Counted from the stretch's first letter, positions 44,856 through 57,183 are shown. The stretch is DNA of 64,000 nucleotides from Symbiodinium sp. CCMP2592 (GCA_905221615.1 CAJNDT010000591.1:777825-841824), one strand, 5' to 3'. Program-made: numbers and translations. The notes: generated from the sequence alone by a model not told the origin.

Positions 44856-45418
44856 TCACGTCTTGTTCTTGAGCATTGGCGGCATTGTTTTGCTCTTGCT
44901 CTTGCTTTTGCCCTTGCCTTTGCTTGCTTTGCCCTTCCCCTTGCCCTTGTACTTGCCTTTGCCTTTGCCCTGCTTCTTGTCATACCGATACCTGTCACTG
45001 TCGTCTGGCTTCTGCTGACCGTAGTCGCCAGGCTTCTTGTGATAGGAGCCGCCTTGGTCCCATTGGTTCCTGTCACAGGTCGTCATAGTCCGGGCTCGGC
45101 ATCTCTTGCTCTTCATAATTTGCTTCTTGTCATCATCGTAGTCGCCTTGGTCCCATTGGTTCTTGTCAATATAGTCCAGGCGTGGCGGCATCTCTTCTTG
45201 CTCTTCATGGTCGCCCTGCGTTTTGTCGTGGTCCAGTCCAAGTCATCCTCTTCCGAGTCTGGATCGTAGGGCATTTTGCTTCGAATGCGAAACTGAAACG
45301 CTTCTTCGTCTGAGTCGTAGTACCAAAGTTCGTCGCTGCTTGCCTCATCGGTCTGCATGTCTATTCCGAGAATGCTGCTTCTCGGAAGGAATTTGGGTCG
45401 GCCGAACGGTGACGACAT
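44856..45418 (-). CDS. Acidic then Lys/Gly-rich protein, minus strand, frame broken
   Basis: ATG at 45418 reads MSSPFGRPKFLPRSSILG, then an acidic stretch (DEASSDELWYYDSDEEAF, DPDSEEDDLDW). Past about 45215 the better frame shifts by one base and reads EEQEEMPPRLDYIDKNQWDQ and later GKGKGKYKGKGKGKASKGKG, ending at 44856. A unit of about 85 bp containing NQWDQG is tandemly repeated (near 45160 and 45065), and the second copy carries compensating indels. The product looks disordered and strongly charged. It may be a recently frameshifted gene, or an intron may be hidden near 45215. It is divergently arranged with the gene at 46318. Confidence 0.5.
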
Positions 45419-45508
45419 GGCACGAAATGGAGCGACACGGGAAATCTATGCCAGAAGCAGTCGTGTTTTAACCTACCTAAATTTGAAACTGGATCCCATG
45501 AGTTTGCT

Positions 45509-45733
45509 TTGCATGTGCTGTTCCAGATCACAGATCCTATTAAAGGGCAATGCTGGCTAGCAGCAACTGTCCTTCCACCGAGCATGATCGGCGATGGCCC
45601 ATTTCCTCTGCACCGAAAATTGGAACTCCATGGTGTGATTTGTTTTTTGCTTTGCATGGGTTTGTACAATTTTATGACACGCTATCAAACTGTCTCGATC
45701 AAAAGCCAATGGCTGGTGCTGCTATATACTTAG
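45509..45733 (+). CDS. Doubtful exon, unknown product
   Basis: The frame reads DPIKGQCWLAATVLPPSMIG and then a hydrophobic GVICFLLCMGLYNF segment that could be one membrane span. An acceptor-like CACAG lies just before 45534. It sits in the spacer between two divergent genes. No family is recognised. Confidence 0.3.
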   Translation: MHVLFQITDPIKGQCWLAATVLPPSMIGDGPFPLHRKLELHGVICFLLCMGLYNFMTRYQTVSIKSQWLVLLYT

Positions 45734-45968
45734 ACAGATCGTCTGAACGGTCAGGGTTGCGTGCATGGGTTTAGGCTTATTAGGATTTATCGTAACATTT
45801 ATAGGGTTTAGTATTTAGTACAATCCATAATCCCCGAACCCTAAAGTGGCTCGAACCGATCGGTGTTGAAGGGCCCAACCCAGAACGCAAAACCCTTAAT
45901 GCGCGGATCTAGATAAAGCCTCCCTTGCAACACAGGCGCGCAGATGATGGTTGCCGCGACTTTGGATG

Positions 45969-46146
45969 CCTGGGCTCCCAGTTTGGGACTTAATGTTTTA
46001 ATAAGAACTCGGAGTATAGTTTTAAGTTTATTCTGCTGGGAGTTTAGGAGAGGTTGGCCTGGGCTCCCAGTTTGGGACTTAATGTTTTAATAAGAACTCG
46101 GAGTATAGTTTTAAGTTTATTCTGCTGGGAGTTTAGGAGAGGTTGG
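45969..46146. repeat. Perfect 89-bp tandem duplication
   Basis: 45969-46057 is repeated at 46058-46146 with no visible differences. Both copies begin CCTGGGCTCCCAGTTTGGG and end GGAGAGGTTGG. Identity implies a very recent event. It lies in the divergent spacer, about 170 bp upstream of the gene at 46318. Confidence 0.95.
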
Positions 46147-46317
46147 CCTTTCCACGTTGCCTCTCAGGCTCACAGGGTTGTGCCTGCAACACGACATGTG
46201 CTCCATTGAACCCGAATCCTACTAGACTAAATTCACGCCTTGGCTGCATCCTGAAGCAGAATCCGAGAGATTTCTTTTCACGCCGCGCTTCACTTCCAAC
46301 AGAGCTGCTTCCCAGCC

Positions 46318-46764
46318 ATGGCATACCATTCCGACTCCGAGACCGAGGCATTCCATGTACCGGGGCCGGTGAACCAGAAGTTTCCTCCAGGCTTTTTTGG
46401 GGAACCGATCTTTTTGCCTCGGAAGACCCAGATCCAGCCGAAGCAAAAGTCTCAGTACCGGCCGAAGGAAGAAGAAAATCGGAAGGTCAAATCCACCTAT
46501 GTGTCCAAGGCCCACAAGTTCAAGTCCACGACTGTCTCCGACGCCCAGAACTCAGAGGCCCAGAAGTACAAGTCCACGAAGGTCTCCGAGGCCAAGAAGT
46601 ACGAGTCCACAAATGTCTCCAACGCCAAGAGGTACAGGTCCACATTCAGCAACGCGAAGAGGTTCCTGAAGTGGAAGTGGGTCACGGAGTCTGAATGCAG
46701 CAGATCGTCGAGCAGCTCGTCGTCGTGGTGGCCACCCCGGCCACCGGCGCCCCAACCGGCCTGA
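46318..46764 (+). CDS. Basic protein with 11-residue K-x-x-S-T repeats
   Basis: ATG at 46318 (GCCATGG context) gives 148 residues. The N-terminus reads MAYHSDSETEAFHVPG, followed by FFGEPIFLPRK. Residues about 60-118 hold five to six imperfect repeats of the type K-Y/F-K-S-T-x-V-S-x-A-K (KYKSTKVSEAK, KYESTNVSNAK). The end is a Ser run, then WWPPRPPAPQPA. Other frames are open because the DNA repeat is 33 bp, but this frame has the best start and composition. The repeats could be cytoskeletal or polyanion binding, which is speculative. FG.P.FLPR also occurs near the start of the divergent gene at 45418. Confidence 0.55.
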   Translation: MAYHSDSETEAFHVPGPVNQKFPPGFFGEPIFLPRKTQIQPKQKSQYRPKEEENRKVKSTYVSKAHKFKSTTVSDAQNSEAQKYKSTKVSEAKKYESTNVSNAKRYRSTFSNAKRFLKWKWVTESECSRSSSSSSSWWPPRPPAPQPA

Positions 46765-46959
46765 TTGCAGAGCCGCTTCACAGAGCAGCACAAAAGTCAG
46801 TGCTGTGCATGCTTGAAGTCTCAGCAGCAGCCGTAGCGCTCCACCCTTCAAGCCCAAACCCTGAATAAAACTGATCGAACCCAGGCCTGTTTCTCGGAGC
46901 CGGTCAAGGGGCCACCGATGAGCGAAGCTTGGACGGATGGGGCTTAATATTATTTATGG

Positions 46960-49710
46960 TAATAGGGTTGGGGTACCCTAGGCCCCTAGCTAGTACTGCT
47001 TGTACCCCATATTACATAACAGTGCAACGGGGTTGGATGCAGGGTCTGTTCCTTTGGATTCGATGCGGGGTGTCCTTGTGGGTGTTCTTTCGGGATAGAT
47101 ATGTGGGTCGGGGTACCCAGGCCCCTAGGTAGTCCTGCTTGTACCCCGTATTACATTAGCCCGAACCCTTAGTCAAATAACAGTGCAACGGAGTTGGATG
47201 CAGGGTCTGTTCTCCTTTGGATTCGATGCGGTGTCCTTGTGGGTGTGTCTTTCGGGATAGATATTGGGTTGGGGTACCCTAGGCCCCTACGTGGTCCTGC
47301 TTGTACCCGTATTACATTAGCCCGAACCCTTAGCCAAATAACAGTGTAACTGGGTCGGATGCAGGGTCTGTTCCTTTGGATTCGATGCGGGGTGTCCTTG
47401 TGGGTGTTCTTTCGGGATAGATATGTGGGTTGGGGTACCCAAGGCCCCTAGGTAGTCCTGCTTGTACCCCGTACTACATTAGCCCGAACCCTTAGTCAAA
47501 TAACAGTGCAACGGGGTTGGATGCAGAGTCTGTTCCTTTGGATTCGATGCGGGGTGTCCTTGTGGGTTTGTCTTTCGGGATAGATATGTGGGTCGGGGTA
47601 CCCTAGGCCCCTAGGTAGTCCTGCTTGTACCCCGTATTGAATTAGCCCGAACCCTTAGTCCAATAACAGTGCAACGGGGTTGGATGCAGGGTCTGTTCCT
47701 TTGGATTCGATGCGTGGTGTCCTTGTGGGTTTGTCTTTCGGAATAGATATGTGGGTAGGGGGTACCCTAGGCCCCTAGGTAGTCCTGCTTGTACCCCGTA
47801 TTACATTAGCCCGAATCCCTTAGCCAAATAACAGTGTAACGAGGTCGGATGCAGGGTCTGTTCCTTTGGATTCGATGCCGGGTGTCCTTGTGGGTGTTCT
47901 TTCGGGATAGATATGTGGGTTGGGGTACCCAAGGCCCCTAGGTAGTCCTGCTTGTACCCCGTATTAAATTAGCCCGAACCCTTAGTCAAATAACAGTGCA
48001 ACGGGGTTGGATGCAGAGTCTGTTCCTTTGGATTCGATGCGGTGTCCTTGTGGGTTTGTTTTTCGGGATAGATATGTGGGTTGCGGTACCCTAGGCCCCT
48101 AGGTAGTCCTGCTTGTACCCCGTATTACATTAGCCCGAATCCCTTAGCCAAATAACAGTGTAACGAGGTCGGATGCAGGGTCTGTTCCTTTGGATTCGAT
48201 GCCGGGTGTCCTTGTGGGTGTTCTTTCGGGATAGATATGTGGGTTGGGGTACCCAAGACCCCTAGGTAGTCCTGCTTGTACCCCGTACTACATTAGCCCG
48301 AGCCCTTAGTAATCAAATAACAGTGCAACGGGGTTGGATGCAGGGTCTGTTCCTTTGGATTCGATGCGGGGTGTCCTTGTGGGTTTGTCTTTCGGGATAG
48401 ATATGTGGGTTGGGGTACCCTAGGCCCCTAGGTAGTCCTGCTTGTACCCCGTATTAAATTAGCCCGAACCCTTAGTCAAATAACAGTGCAACGGGGTTGG
48501 ATGCAGAGTCTGTTCCTTTGGATTCGATGCGGTGTCCTTGTGGGTTTGTCTTTCGGGATAGATATGTGGGTTGGGGTACCCTAGGCCCCTAGGTAGTCCT
48601 GCTTGTACCCCGTATTACATAGCCCGAGCCCTTAGTCAAATAACAGTGCAACGGGGTTGGATGCAGGGTCTGTTCCTTTGGATTCGATGCGGGGTGTCCT
48701 TGTGGGTGTTCTTTCGGGATAGATATGTGGGTTGGGGTACCCTAGGCCCCTAGGTAGTCCTGCTTGTACCCCGTATTAAATTAGCCCGAACCCTTAGTCA
48801 AATAACAGTGCAACGGGGTTGGATGCAGAGTCTGTTCCTTTGGATTCGATGCGGTGTCCTTGTGGGTTTGTCTTTCGGGATAGATATTGGGTTGAGGTAC
48901 CCTAGGCCCCTAGGTAGTCCTGCTTGTACCCCGTATTACATTAGCCCGAACCCTTAGGCAAATAACAGTGTAACGGGGTCGGATGCAGGGTCTGTTCCTT
49001 TGGATTCGATGCGTGGTGTCCTTGTGGGTTTGTCTTTCGGAATAGATATGTGGGTAGGGGGTACCCTAGGCCCCTAGGTAGTCCTGCTTGTATCCCGTAT
49101 TACATTAGCCCGAACCCTTAGTCAAATAACAGTGCAACGAGGTCGGATGCAGGGTCTGTTCCTTTGGATTCGATGCGGGGTGTCCTTGTGGGTGTTCTTT
49201 CGGGATAGATATTGGGTTGGGGTACCCTAGGCCCCTAGGTAGTCCTGCTTCTACCCCGTATTACATTACATTAGCCCGAACCCTTAGCCAAATAACAGTG
49301 TAACGGGGTCGGATGCAGGGTCTGTTCCTTTGGATTCGATGCGGGGTGTCCTTGTGGGTGTTCTTTCGGGATAGATATGTGGGTTGGGGTACCCTAGGCC
49401 CCTAGGTAGTCCTGCTTGTACCCCGTATTACATAGCCCGAGCCCTTAGTCAAATAACAGTGCAACGGGGTTGGATGCAGGGTCTGTTCCTTTGGATTCGA
49501 TGCGGTGTCCTTGTGGGTTTGTCTTTCGTCAGGATAGATATTGGGTTGGGGTACCCTAGGCCGTTAGGTAGTCCTGCTTGTACCCCGTATTACATTAGCC
49601 CGAACCCTTAGTCAAATAACAGTGTAACGGCGTCGGATGCAGGGTCTGTTCCTTTGGATTCGATGCGGGGTGTCCTTGTGGGTGTTCTTTAAAGGGATAG
49701 ATATGTGGAT
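46960..49710. repeat. 163-bp satellite array, 17 units
   Basis: The marker TGCTTGTACCCC (one copy TGCTTCTACCCC) occurs 17 times from 46998 to 49576, at intervals of 160-167 bp except the first (138). Each unit contains CCTTTGGATTCGATGCGG, GGTACCCTAGGCCCCTAGG and TTAGCCCGAACCCTTAG. The variant GCAGAGTCTG appears at about 47524, 48012, 48500 and 48823, suggesting a three-unit higher-order pattern. The ORFs inside (46929-47132, 48571-48753, 49384-49611) come from the repeat. It is not a CRISPR array because there are no unique spacers. Confidence 0.97.
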
Positions 49711-50100
49711 TTGGGCCAGCTTCGTGACTTGGTGGTATTGCTATACATGTGAAACACATAAACAGTGAATATGTCGGACGTTTTTACATCCGAGGCTGGA
49801 ACATATGTGGTGCTCTGCTGGTTCATAGACTCCTGGCTTCTTGGATGAATGTATCGGCATCAACCGTAGCACATAACTGATGGGGTTTGGGAGTCCGGGC
49901 TTTCGGATTCCAGGAAGCTTAAGTTAAGAGGATTAGTGCCATTTGACCTTGCTTCCTGGTGGGGGAGTTTGGGAAAGACTGCGTTACGGCTTGAGAGGTT
50001 CAGATGTTCGTGGTCTGCTTGTGGATGAGGGTTTGGGTGCTGCCAACCATTTCTGCAAGCTGGGGTTGTGTGCGAGATGCACGCAGAGGGCGCAGATGTG

Positions 50101-50740
<640 letters not shown>

Positions 50741-51760
50741 CCAGACAACTATTGACTTCAATATTGAAAAGCCCCCCTCGACTGGACTGCCCGCCAGCTC
50801 CCCACAGGTTTCCTGCCCTTCAACCGAAGCTCCGGGGGCGGAAGGCCGGGGTTCGGCAGCCAGGGTTTAGGATATCAAGGTCTTCTTCGTGTTATATTAT
50901 GGTTTAAGTTAGGGACGTCGACTAAAGTAGTCAAGATGATGTGTTATTGGAATCGAACCCGGGTTGCACCCCCACAGCCAAAACCCTAAACCCACTAATT
51001 CATTCGGTTTACGTAGCATTCTAATAATAATAAGTGAATCCTAAAGTGACCCAACTGGGTTTGCAGCACATGGCTGTGGCTTCAGGTGAGGGCTAGTAGT
51101 GGGTTCGGAGATCAGAGATCAGGTTCTGGAAGAATGTCATTCATAATGTGTTGAGTTATATTTCCGGGTTTGCGGCTTGAACTTGGAACTAGAGGATTCC
51201 GTTGAATGGATTCAACCCTGCATCCACCCTAACTAGATAGGCCGGGGCTATTGGGTTCGGGGGTCAAGGATTATGGACCTTGGAACACACAGTTAACCTC
51301 CAACCCACCCCAAATCGCCATTGCGGCTTCTGGTCGGAGCTGTTGGGTTCCGGCAACGGGTTGAGGATTTAAACCTTCCGCCGCTTGCTTGGGCATTTCG
51401 GATCTCACGGCAAGGTTGACAATTAACAAGTTGAAGGGGTGTCGTAACAGGTGGGTGTTGGGTTCAAGCTTAGGTCTGAGGGCTAGATTTAAGCTACGTC
51501 CACAGTTGACAGTTGAGGGCTTGGAGTGCGTCTGGGATTCAGGGTCTTTCTTGGCTTCCAGTGTCCAAAACCGAAACCCGAAACCCTAAAGTAAGCTTAA
51601 ACTACCCTCCCTTCACTACTGAATCCAAAAGTTAAAGAGACTGAAGCTTTCAGCCTGGTCCTCCTGGGACAAGCCCGTAAACCCTCAATGAATGGAGCCC
51701 TAAGCCATAAACCCCCCCACTGCCTTGCATTGAAGCTGGAACATCGCCCTTGTCGCGCTG
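50741..51760. other. Spacer, no supported gene
   Basis: Telomere-like words occur near 50985 and 51580. One small ORF at 51389-51589 has no support. Confidence 0.4.
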
Positions 51761-51761
51761 G

Positions 51762-53784
51762 GCCATGTCCTTTGTCACCATATTTCTGGTGACCACCTTT
51801 ACCCAAAGCGTGGGAGAGCCGAAGCCGTCAAGGCTGCACGGAAGAAGGCACCACGGTGTGTGTCCTTGATCACACGTGCGGCTCCCAGCACAGCTCAGCA
51901 GGCATGTGCAGGCCGGTCTGCCGGAACTTCGAACAGCGAGGTGTGCTCTCGTTGCCGGGACCTGGCACTGCCATACAACGTTGCCGAGACTGTGGCACGA
52001 CTTTTGGCGGTGCTGTACCAGTGATCTTCGCACCTGCAGGGCCTCCAGCCCAAGGAGATTGACATGGTAATAATAATTCGTGCCCCAACCCAAGACTTTA
52101 GGGTTTTAGGGTTTTGACTCTACTAACGAAAGCCCTGCGTAAACTACCGACTGAGCTGAACTGGCAGAAGGGTGTTTTAGCCCTAGTTCTTTCAAGGCTG
52201 GCTTTAGGCACGGTGGCGTCGAAACTCCTCAACAGCCCGATCTTCCGGTTTTAGCCCTGACCCTCCTCGGCCTCATGCCAGCAATTCGGCACGGCAAACG
52301 GCTTTGGTGCCCATTCACGAGCAAGTTTGATTTCTGTAAGCTCTTTCAGCCTCTGAATAGCTTCATCGGTGGGTTAGTACCTGAACTACCCTTAACCTTA
52401 ACCGGTGTTCAGTCAGTCCTCTGTAACACAGGGTCATTTTGGACACAGTTGTGGAGAACCACAGTCATGATGCAGTTTATGATGCGTGCAAGTGAACCCT
52501 CGGCTTTGGGATTCGGGTTCGATTCAAGGATAGTAAACAGTTGTGGCTCTATGCTGTCAGCCGTATAGTTTAGTTTAGGGTTTCGGAGCTTCACCTTGAC
52601 ATCACAAGTCTCCCAGCAGTGGGAGGGAGGGTGGCAGGGGGTCGGGCTTACCGTCACACCTAAAACCTCAACTGCAACGTAAAAACGAAACCCTAAATTA
52701 AACCCTCCACGCAAACTCTCAGCAATTGGTTCAACTCAGCCGATGAGGCTGTAATGGGGAGTTTAGCATCTAGAGCAATCTCGAACCTGCGGTGCGTGTC
52801 CAAAGCGATGACCTTGCGTGAGCCGAGACATAGGCAGTAAATCGAGAAATGAACTCAAACCGCCAAAATCTAAGCCCACACAGCCGGAAAGCATTTTAGA
52901 AATTGCTCCTTGAAGCCTTCTTTCTGGCAGGTCGCTTCACATGGTTACCTGGTTTCATCAAGCTTGAGCAGTGCATGGAGCAGGAGCGTCAGTGTTTGAC
53001 TACTGCAAGGATTAGTAATTGGGGTAGGGTTCTACACGGGATACAAAGATTGCGCTCTAGCTTTTACGGTTTAAGCTGCCAGGGTTCTCAGAGGTTCTAG
53101 CAAGGTTGAGTGTAGGTTTGATTAAGTAGGATTGGGGGTTAGGTGTGAGATTTATGGATATGCCGTCCAGGGTTTAGACTTAATTCCAGGCTGATTCATT
53201 AAAGGTATCTACACTCCTGTGAGAACACGTGGAACCCTTCCAGAAGGACAGCAATTTGCCCCTGTCGCTATGGGTGGTTGTCAAAATTTGGCTCCCTTTT
53301 TGGGTCCGTCCTGTAAGACGGCACTTAATTCAATATTCACGGGTGCCCAAAGCTAGTCTGGTTTGATGCTTCTGCGCAAGCAACATCTTCGAAATGAAAC
53401 CGCAACTGTCATCACCCTAGAATCCCAAGAACCCTATTCTATGAAGGCGATTGGTCTGATAAGTGGTTTCCTCCCCGGCGGCTTTACTTTACTTGGGGAC
53501 CGGACGAAGTATCCGGAGAACTGCAAGGCGATGACATTGCAGCCCTTGCACAGCGTCCCGGAGGAAGCTGTCGCAAAGCAAAACCTGACCTTCCTCCAAT
53601 TGGGACCAACATGGCCTGGCACGGCTATCATGCCATCTCCAGCTCGCCGATTACAGGAAAGACTTGTTTCAACCCGAAGTCGCATCCCGGCAAGATCCAG
53701 TGGCCGACTGACTTGGACTTGAGCCGAGGAGGTGGTGATTTCCTCTGCTCGGCGAGTGAAGCCGTGGGGGCACCGGAAGGCGGC
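51762..53784 (+). CDS. Candidate multi-exon gene without visible start
   Basis: Three codon-like stretches lie on the plus strand. 51762-52021 reads GRAEAVKAARKKAPRCVSL and CSRCRDLALPYNVAETVARL, ending LAVLYQ at TGA 52022. The same frame continues with SSHLQGLQPKEIDM up to GTAATA. 52931-about 53010 follows a GGCAG acceptor and reads RFTWLPGFIKLEQCMEQERQ. About 53422-53784 reads LFYEGDWSDKWFPPRRLYFT and NMAWHGYHAISSSPITGK to TGA 53785, after which the same frame still looks coding (YLAPTPKQKASPRPRPS). None starts with ATG, and phases do not join them uniquely. They may be one gene or two, possibly decaying. The CxxC in exon 1 is single. No function is assigned. Confidence 0.4.
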
Positions 53785-53929
53785 TGATACCTGGCACCTA
53801 CGCCCAAGCAGAAGGCCTCTCCTCGCCCTCGGCCAAGTTCCGCCCCGCAGTCAAAGACGCCTTGTCGCCACCATCCCGGCAGAGACTTCATCTTCTCTTC
53901 ACTGTTCACTTTGCTCTGGCTCTGCCTGA

Positions 53930-55025
53930 TGCAAATCGACCATGTTATATATTTATAACACCCTCAACCCCAATTATAGGTCACTGCGGCCGTGGGATTG
54001 ATTGGTTATAGGACCCGAGCCCCTTAACTATTCAGATATGGGGTGTCCCTACAATTTACTAATGTTCTGCTGCATGCCACGCCTCTCTCCAGTTTGCGAT
54101 CTCCTGTAAGATTTAAACTAAATTAAATTAAGATCGCCCTAGAATCTAGTTAGAAGCAGTGATACTCGTCCTGTTACTTCCAGTGTACCACTACCCCTCA
54201 GAAAAAACACAAGCACATAAACACACACAGATGGACATACAGCCAAGTCCTTTTTAGGGACCATCATTTTGACTGCCTGTGAACATGATGTTAAATATTC
54301 TTGCATAGTATTCACCAAAACCCTACCTCAAACCCTAAACCTTTAAGCCCTAAACACTGTCCGAAACCCTGAGTCCTCAGCTGCCCGAAACCCTAAATTT
54401 ATTAAAGCCGGGCCTAAACCTGAACTGCCAGAAGCCCTCCAGCCGAAACCCTCCACCTCGCCCTTGTCACAAAACTAAGGGTTTAGGGGGTTTCCGGGTT
54501 TGGAGTCTAGGCTTTGGGTTTACGTGGTTCAGGGTTTAGGTTTTATAGGGGGTTCAGGGTTTTAAATTAAAGGGTTCAGATTCAGGGTAGTTAGTTAAGG
54601 TCTGTCATCAGTTACACCGAGATTACGTCGAGGCATGCCCCGGTAAGCATCTGTCAGCCGTCACCCTGTAGTGATCGGTCGAGTCTCCGAGTAGATCTTG
54701 TGCGCTTGGATGTTCAGGGATGGTGAAAGTTCTAAATAGGGGTGTTACTAGATACAACCAGAGTAAACTCATATAATTAAATTTACCGGATTTGAAAGCC
54801 GACTTATCATTACCATGCACCTCCAAGTAGCCCTTTTACCAACACATAACATACAGTAACCAGGTTCGTCGTCCCTCCGGTAAACTTTCTAGCACTTCCA
54901 ATGACCCTTTTCGCAAACTTAATCCTAAACCCTAAAGAGTGAGCCCTCCTAACCCTCCTACTAAACCCTAAATTCAACCACAACCTCTGCTGGGTAGTAA
55001 AGGCTGCCTTCACTTGTATTGCCAG
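53930..55025. repeat. Telomere-like degenerate spacer, both orientations
   Basis: CCCTAAAC-type words dominate 54310-54450, the complementary TTTAGGG-type words dominate 54478-54600, and CCCTAAA returns at 54920-54970. No gene is supported. The adjoining opposite orientations could pair as a loose inverted repeat. Confidence 0.5.
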
Positions 55026-56098
55026 GGTCCCATCAACGGTGGGCCCGGCGTCCGGGATGGCAGAGACCTCTTCCAGGCGGGGGGGGTGAGGGACATAGTA
55101 AGTTTAAGTACCTGACTAACTTATATACATGTAGTTCCTTGCTCTTGCTTTACTTAAGCGGTATTTATAGCTAGGATCTTACTGCTACAGCGTGACCTCA
55201 CCCAAACAAGCAGATGCACCGGAGAACATGGGTACCCTGAATCCTGCTTACGAAGCCACTCACTTGATGCTTTCAGTCAGTAATGGAGCCATTGCGGGTC
55301 ACGTTAAGGGGTTCATTTAAGGTTAAGGTTAGGTAAAGGGGTTTCCAGGGAGCCTACGACAGGGGTTCACGGGTTGTCATAGTCGCCACCGAGTTATTAT
55401 TGAATTTATAATGTACCCAGCTAGTTAGTTATGATGGCATTATTTAGAAGGATGTACCGAATCAAGTTACAAGGCTCGTGGGATTTGCCTGAACACGACA
55501 ACCCCAAAATAATGTAAGAACCAACACCAATCCCTACAGAACCGAGCCCTTAACTCGACGCGCTTGCGATGAATGACAGGAAGTTTACTTTCATTAGCCC
55601 AATATCCTAAGCCCAGGTTTCGGAACAGGGATCATTGACGGGAATAAGTGGCACCCTAAACCCTAAACCCACTGCCTTGCATTGGAGCCTCAATGGACGG
55701 CTTGAAGCCCCGCAAAGGCGCTTTTCGACAGCGAACCCCTGATCGACCAAGGCACTGCTGTCTGGAAGGGCATCGATCAGCAAATCACGCCGCACCACAC
55801 CGGCGGAGCACAGAATGCTTTGCATGAAGCCTGCGGGCAAGACGAGTGTGGGTTGACAGACGCCCTTTGCGGAATGTCTTTCATCAACGTGCGGCTCCGA
55901 TTGCTGCTAGACAGCGGACCCGAACAATGCCGCAAGTACACAGCCGGCTGTGCCGGCGGCAGCCATCGACGTGGGTCGAGTGCGCAGCGGCTTCACCGCA
56001 TCATTGCCATGAAGTTCACAGAAATGCGCCCACTATGCTGGGTAGCGTTCGTTCCCGTACACGGCGGTGACGGTTGGTGCATTGCGGCTGAGATATGA
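55026..56098 (+). CDS. Candidate three-exon gene without visible start
   Basis: Exon a, 55026-55097, lies between TTGCCAG and GTAAGT, is exactly 24 codons and reads GPINGGPGVRDGRDLFQAGG. Exon b, about 55213-55319, reads DAPENMGTLNPAYEATHLML. Exon c, 55708-56098, opens after TTGAAG and is the best coding stretch here. It reads ALFDSEPLIDQGTAVWKGI, CGQDECGLTDALCGMSFIN, RIIAMKFTEMRPLCWVAF and ends VHGGDGWCIAAEI with TGA. Exon c begins before any ATG, so a start-codon search finds only its second half. Phases between a and b do not match with the sites chosen. Exon c is Cys- and His-rich, but no domain is recognised. Confidence 0.5.
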
Positions 56099-56712
56099 TT
56101 CTGCCGTTCATTCACGGACCACGTGGACCATTTTGGGGTATAGATCCTCTCAAGGTCCCTTTCAAGTCAAAGCACTTTCACTTTCTTCAGAGAACCCCAA
56201 ACTCTAATTACTGAACTATCTAAAGACAATCCTCAACCCTGAACCCGAAGACCAAGTCCAGTCCCTTCCCCCCCTCTCTCTCCTGCCTGAACGCACTCGA
56301 GGCGTAAGCCAAAACTTGGAAATAAAGCTGGGGTGGCAATATTAGACAGAATACCTTAATTATTAATGGCTAGAATCTCTTAGAATTAAGGCATTATTAG
56401 GGTAAGTTATAATATGGTATATTCGGGCTGTAAGATATCCTGTCGGAGAGTCGCGCAGTCTCAGAGCACGAACCGAGCTTCGACTGATTTCGTGCCACCA
56501 ACCATAAGACTGCTAAGCCAACATGCCTAATCCGTACGTACGTCTTGCGGGCCCCATACCAAACCTCATCAAGCCTTGCAGAACACGCAGCAACTCTATC
56601 AGTAAGGGTTAGCTTTGATTTGATTTGCACCGCATAATTAAAGACCTTTGCCCTGCCAGAAGAAGGATTAGGAAGGGTGCCCTTGCAACCAAGGGGTCCC
56701 CCTCATACTGCC

Positions 56713-57183
56713 TAATCCCTTCCCCCTAATATTAAAACGCTCCCCCCCCCATAATATAAAAACTGGATTTCGGAGGTTTAGTTTTTATATTAGGGGGGGT
56801 TTCGGTGCACCCACGTACCCGGACTCCCAGCTGCTGGCTATCCTAAGCCTGGAGCCCTGAGGCCATACTAAAGCCCTAAGCCTTAAACCTCGAGCCCCAA
56901 ACTAAAGCCCTGAGCCCTAAACCCTTTAACCCTAAAGCTCTCGTGTCTCTTTAGTACTGCTGTAATCTTTGGCTCTATAAAGCCCTGAGCCCTAAACCCT
57001 TAAACCCTAAAGCTCTGCTGTCTTTAGTACTACGGTAGTCTTCCTTCAATAGAACACATACAGATCTGCCACCCCCCTTAATGTTGTCCCTTTTAAATTG
57101 AATGCGGGGCCCGAAACCGCAAAATTCCGGGGGCCGGCAGTTTTTATATTAGGGGGGGGTTGAATGTTCAGGGGAAGGGATTA
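56713..57183. mobile_element. MITE-like non-autonomous element
   Basis: The ends are TAATCCCTTCCCC (56713) and GGGGAAGGGATTA (to 57183), perfect inverted 13-mers. Imperfect complementarity continues inwards for about 50 bp, through a C-run/G-run and TAATATAAAAACTG / CAGTTTTTATATTA. The element is 471 bp with no ORF. Inside is a direct duplication of about 85 bp (AAAGCCCTGAGCCCTAAACC near 56901 and 56980) and a second copy of the inner TIR in hairpin orientation at about 56745-56808. A target-site duplication is not clear; CC or TA are the only candidates. Confidence 0.7.

Noticed and set aside
46960-49710. CRISPR-like regular spacing
   Set aside because: The whole 163-bp unit is repeated, with no unique spacers and no cas genes; the context is eukaryotic.
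50940-50975. tRNA-like T-arm on the minus strand (GGGTTCGATTCC)
   Set aside because: The T-stem does not pair (CCGGG against CCAAT), and no anticodon arm or acceptor stem is found.
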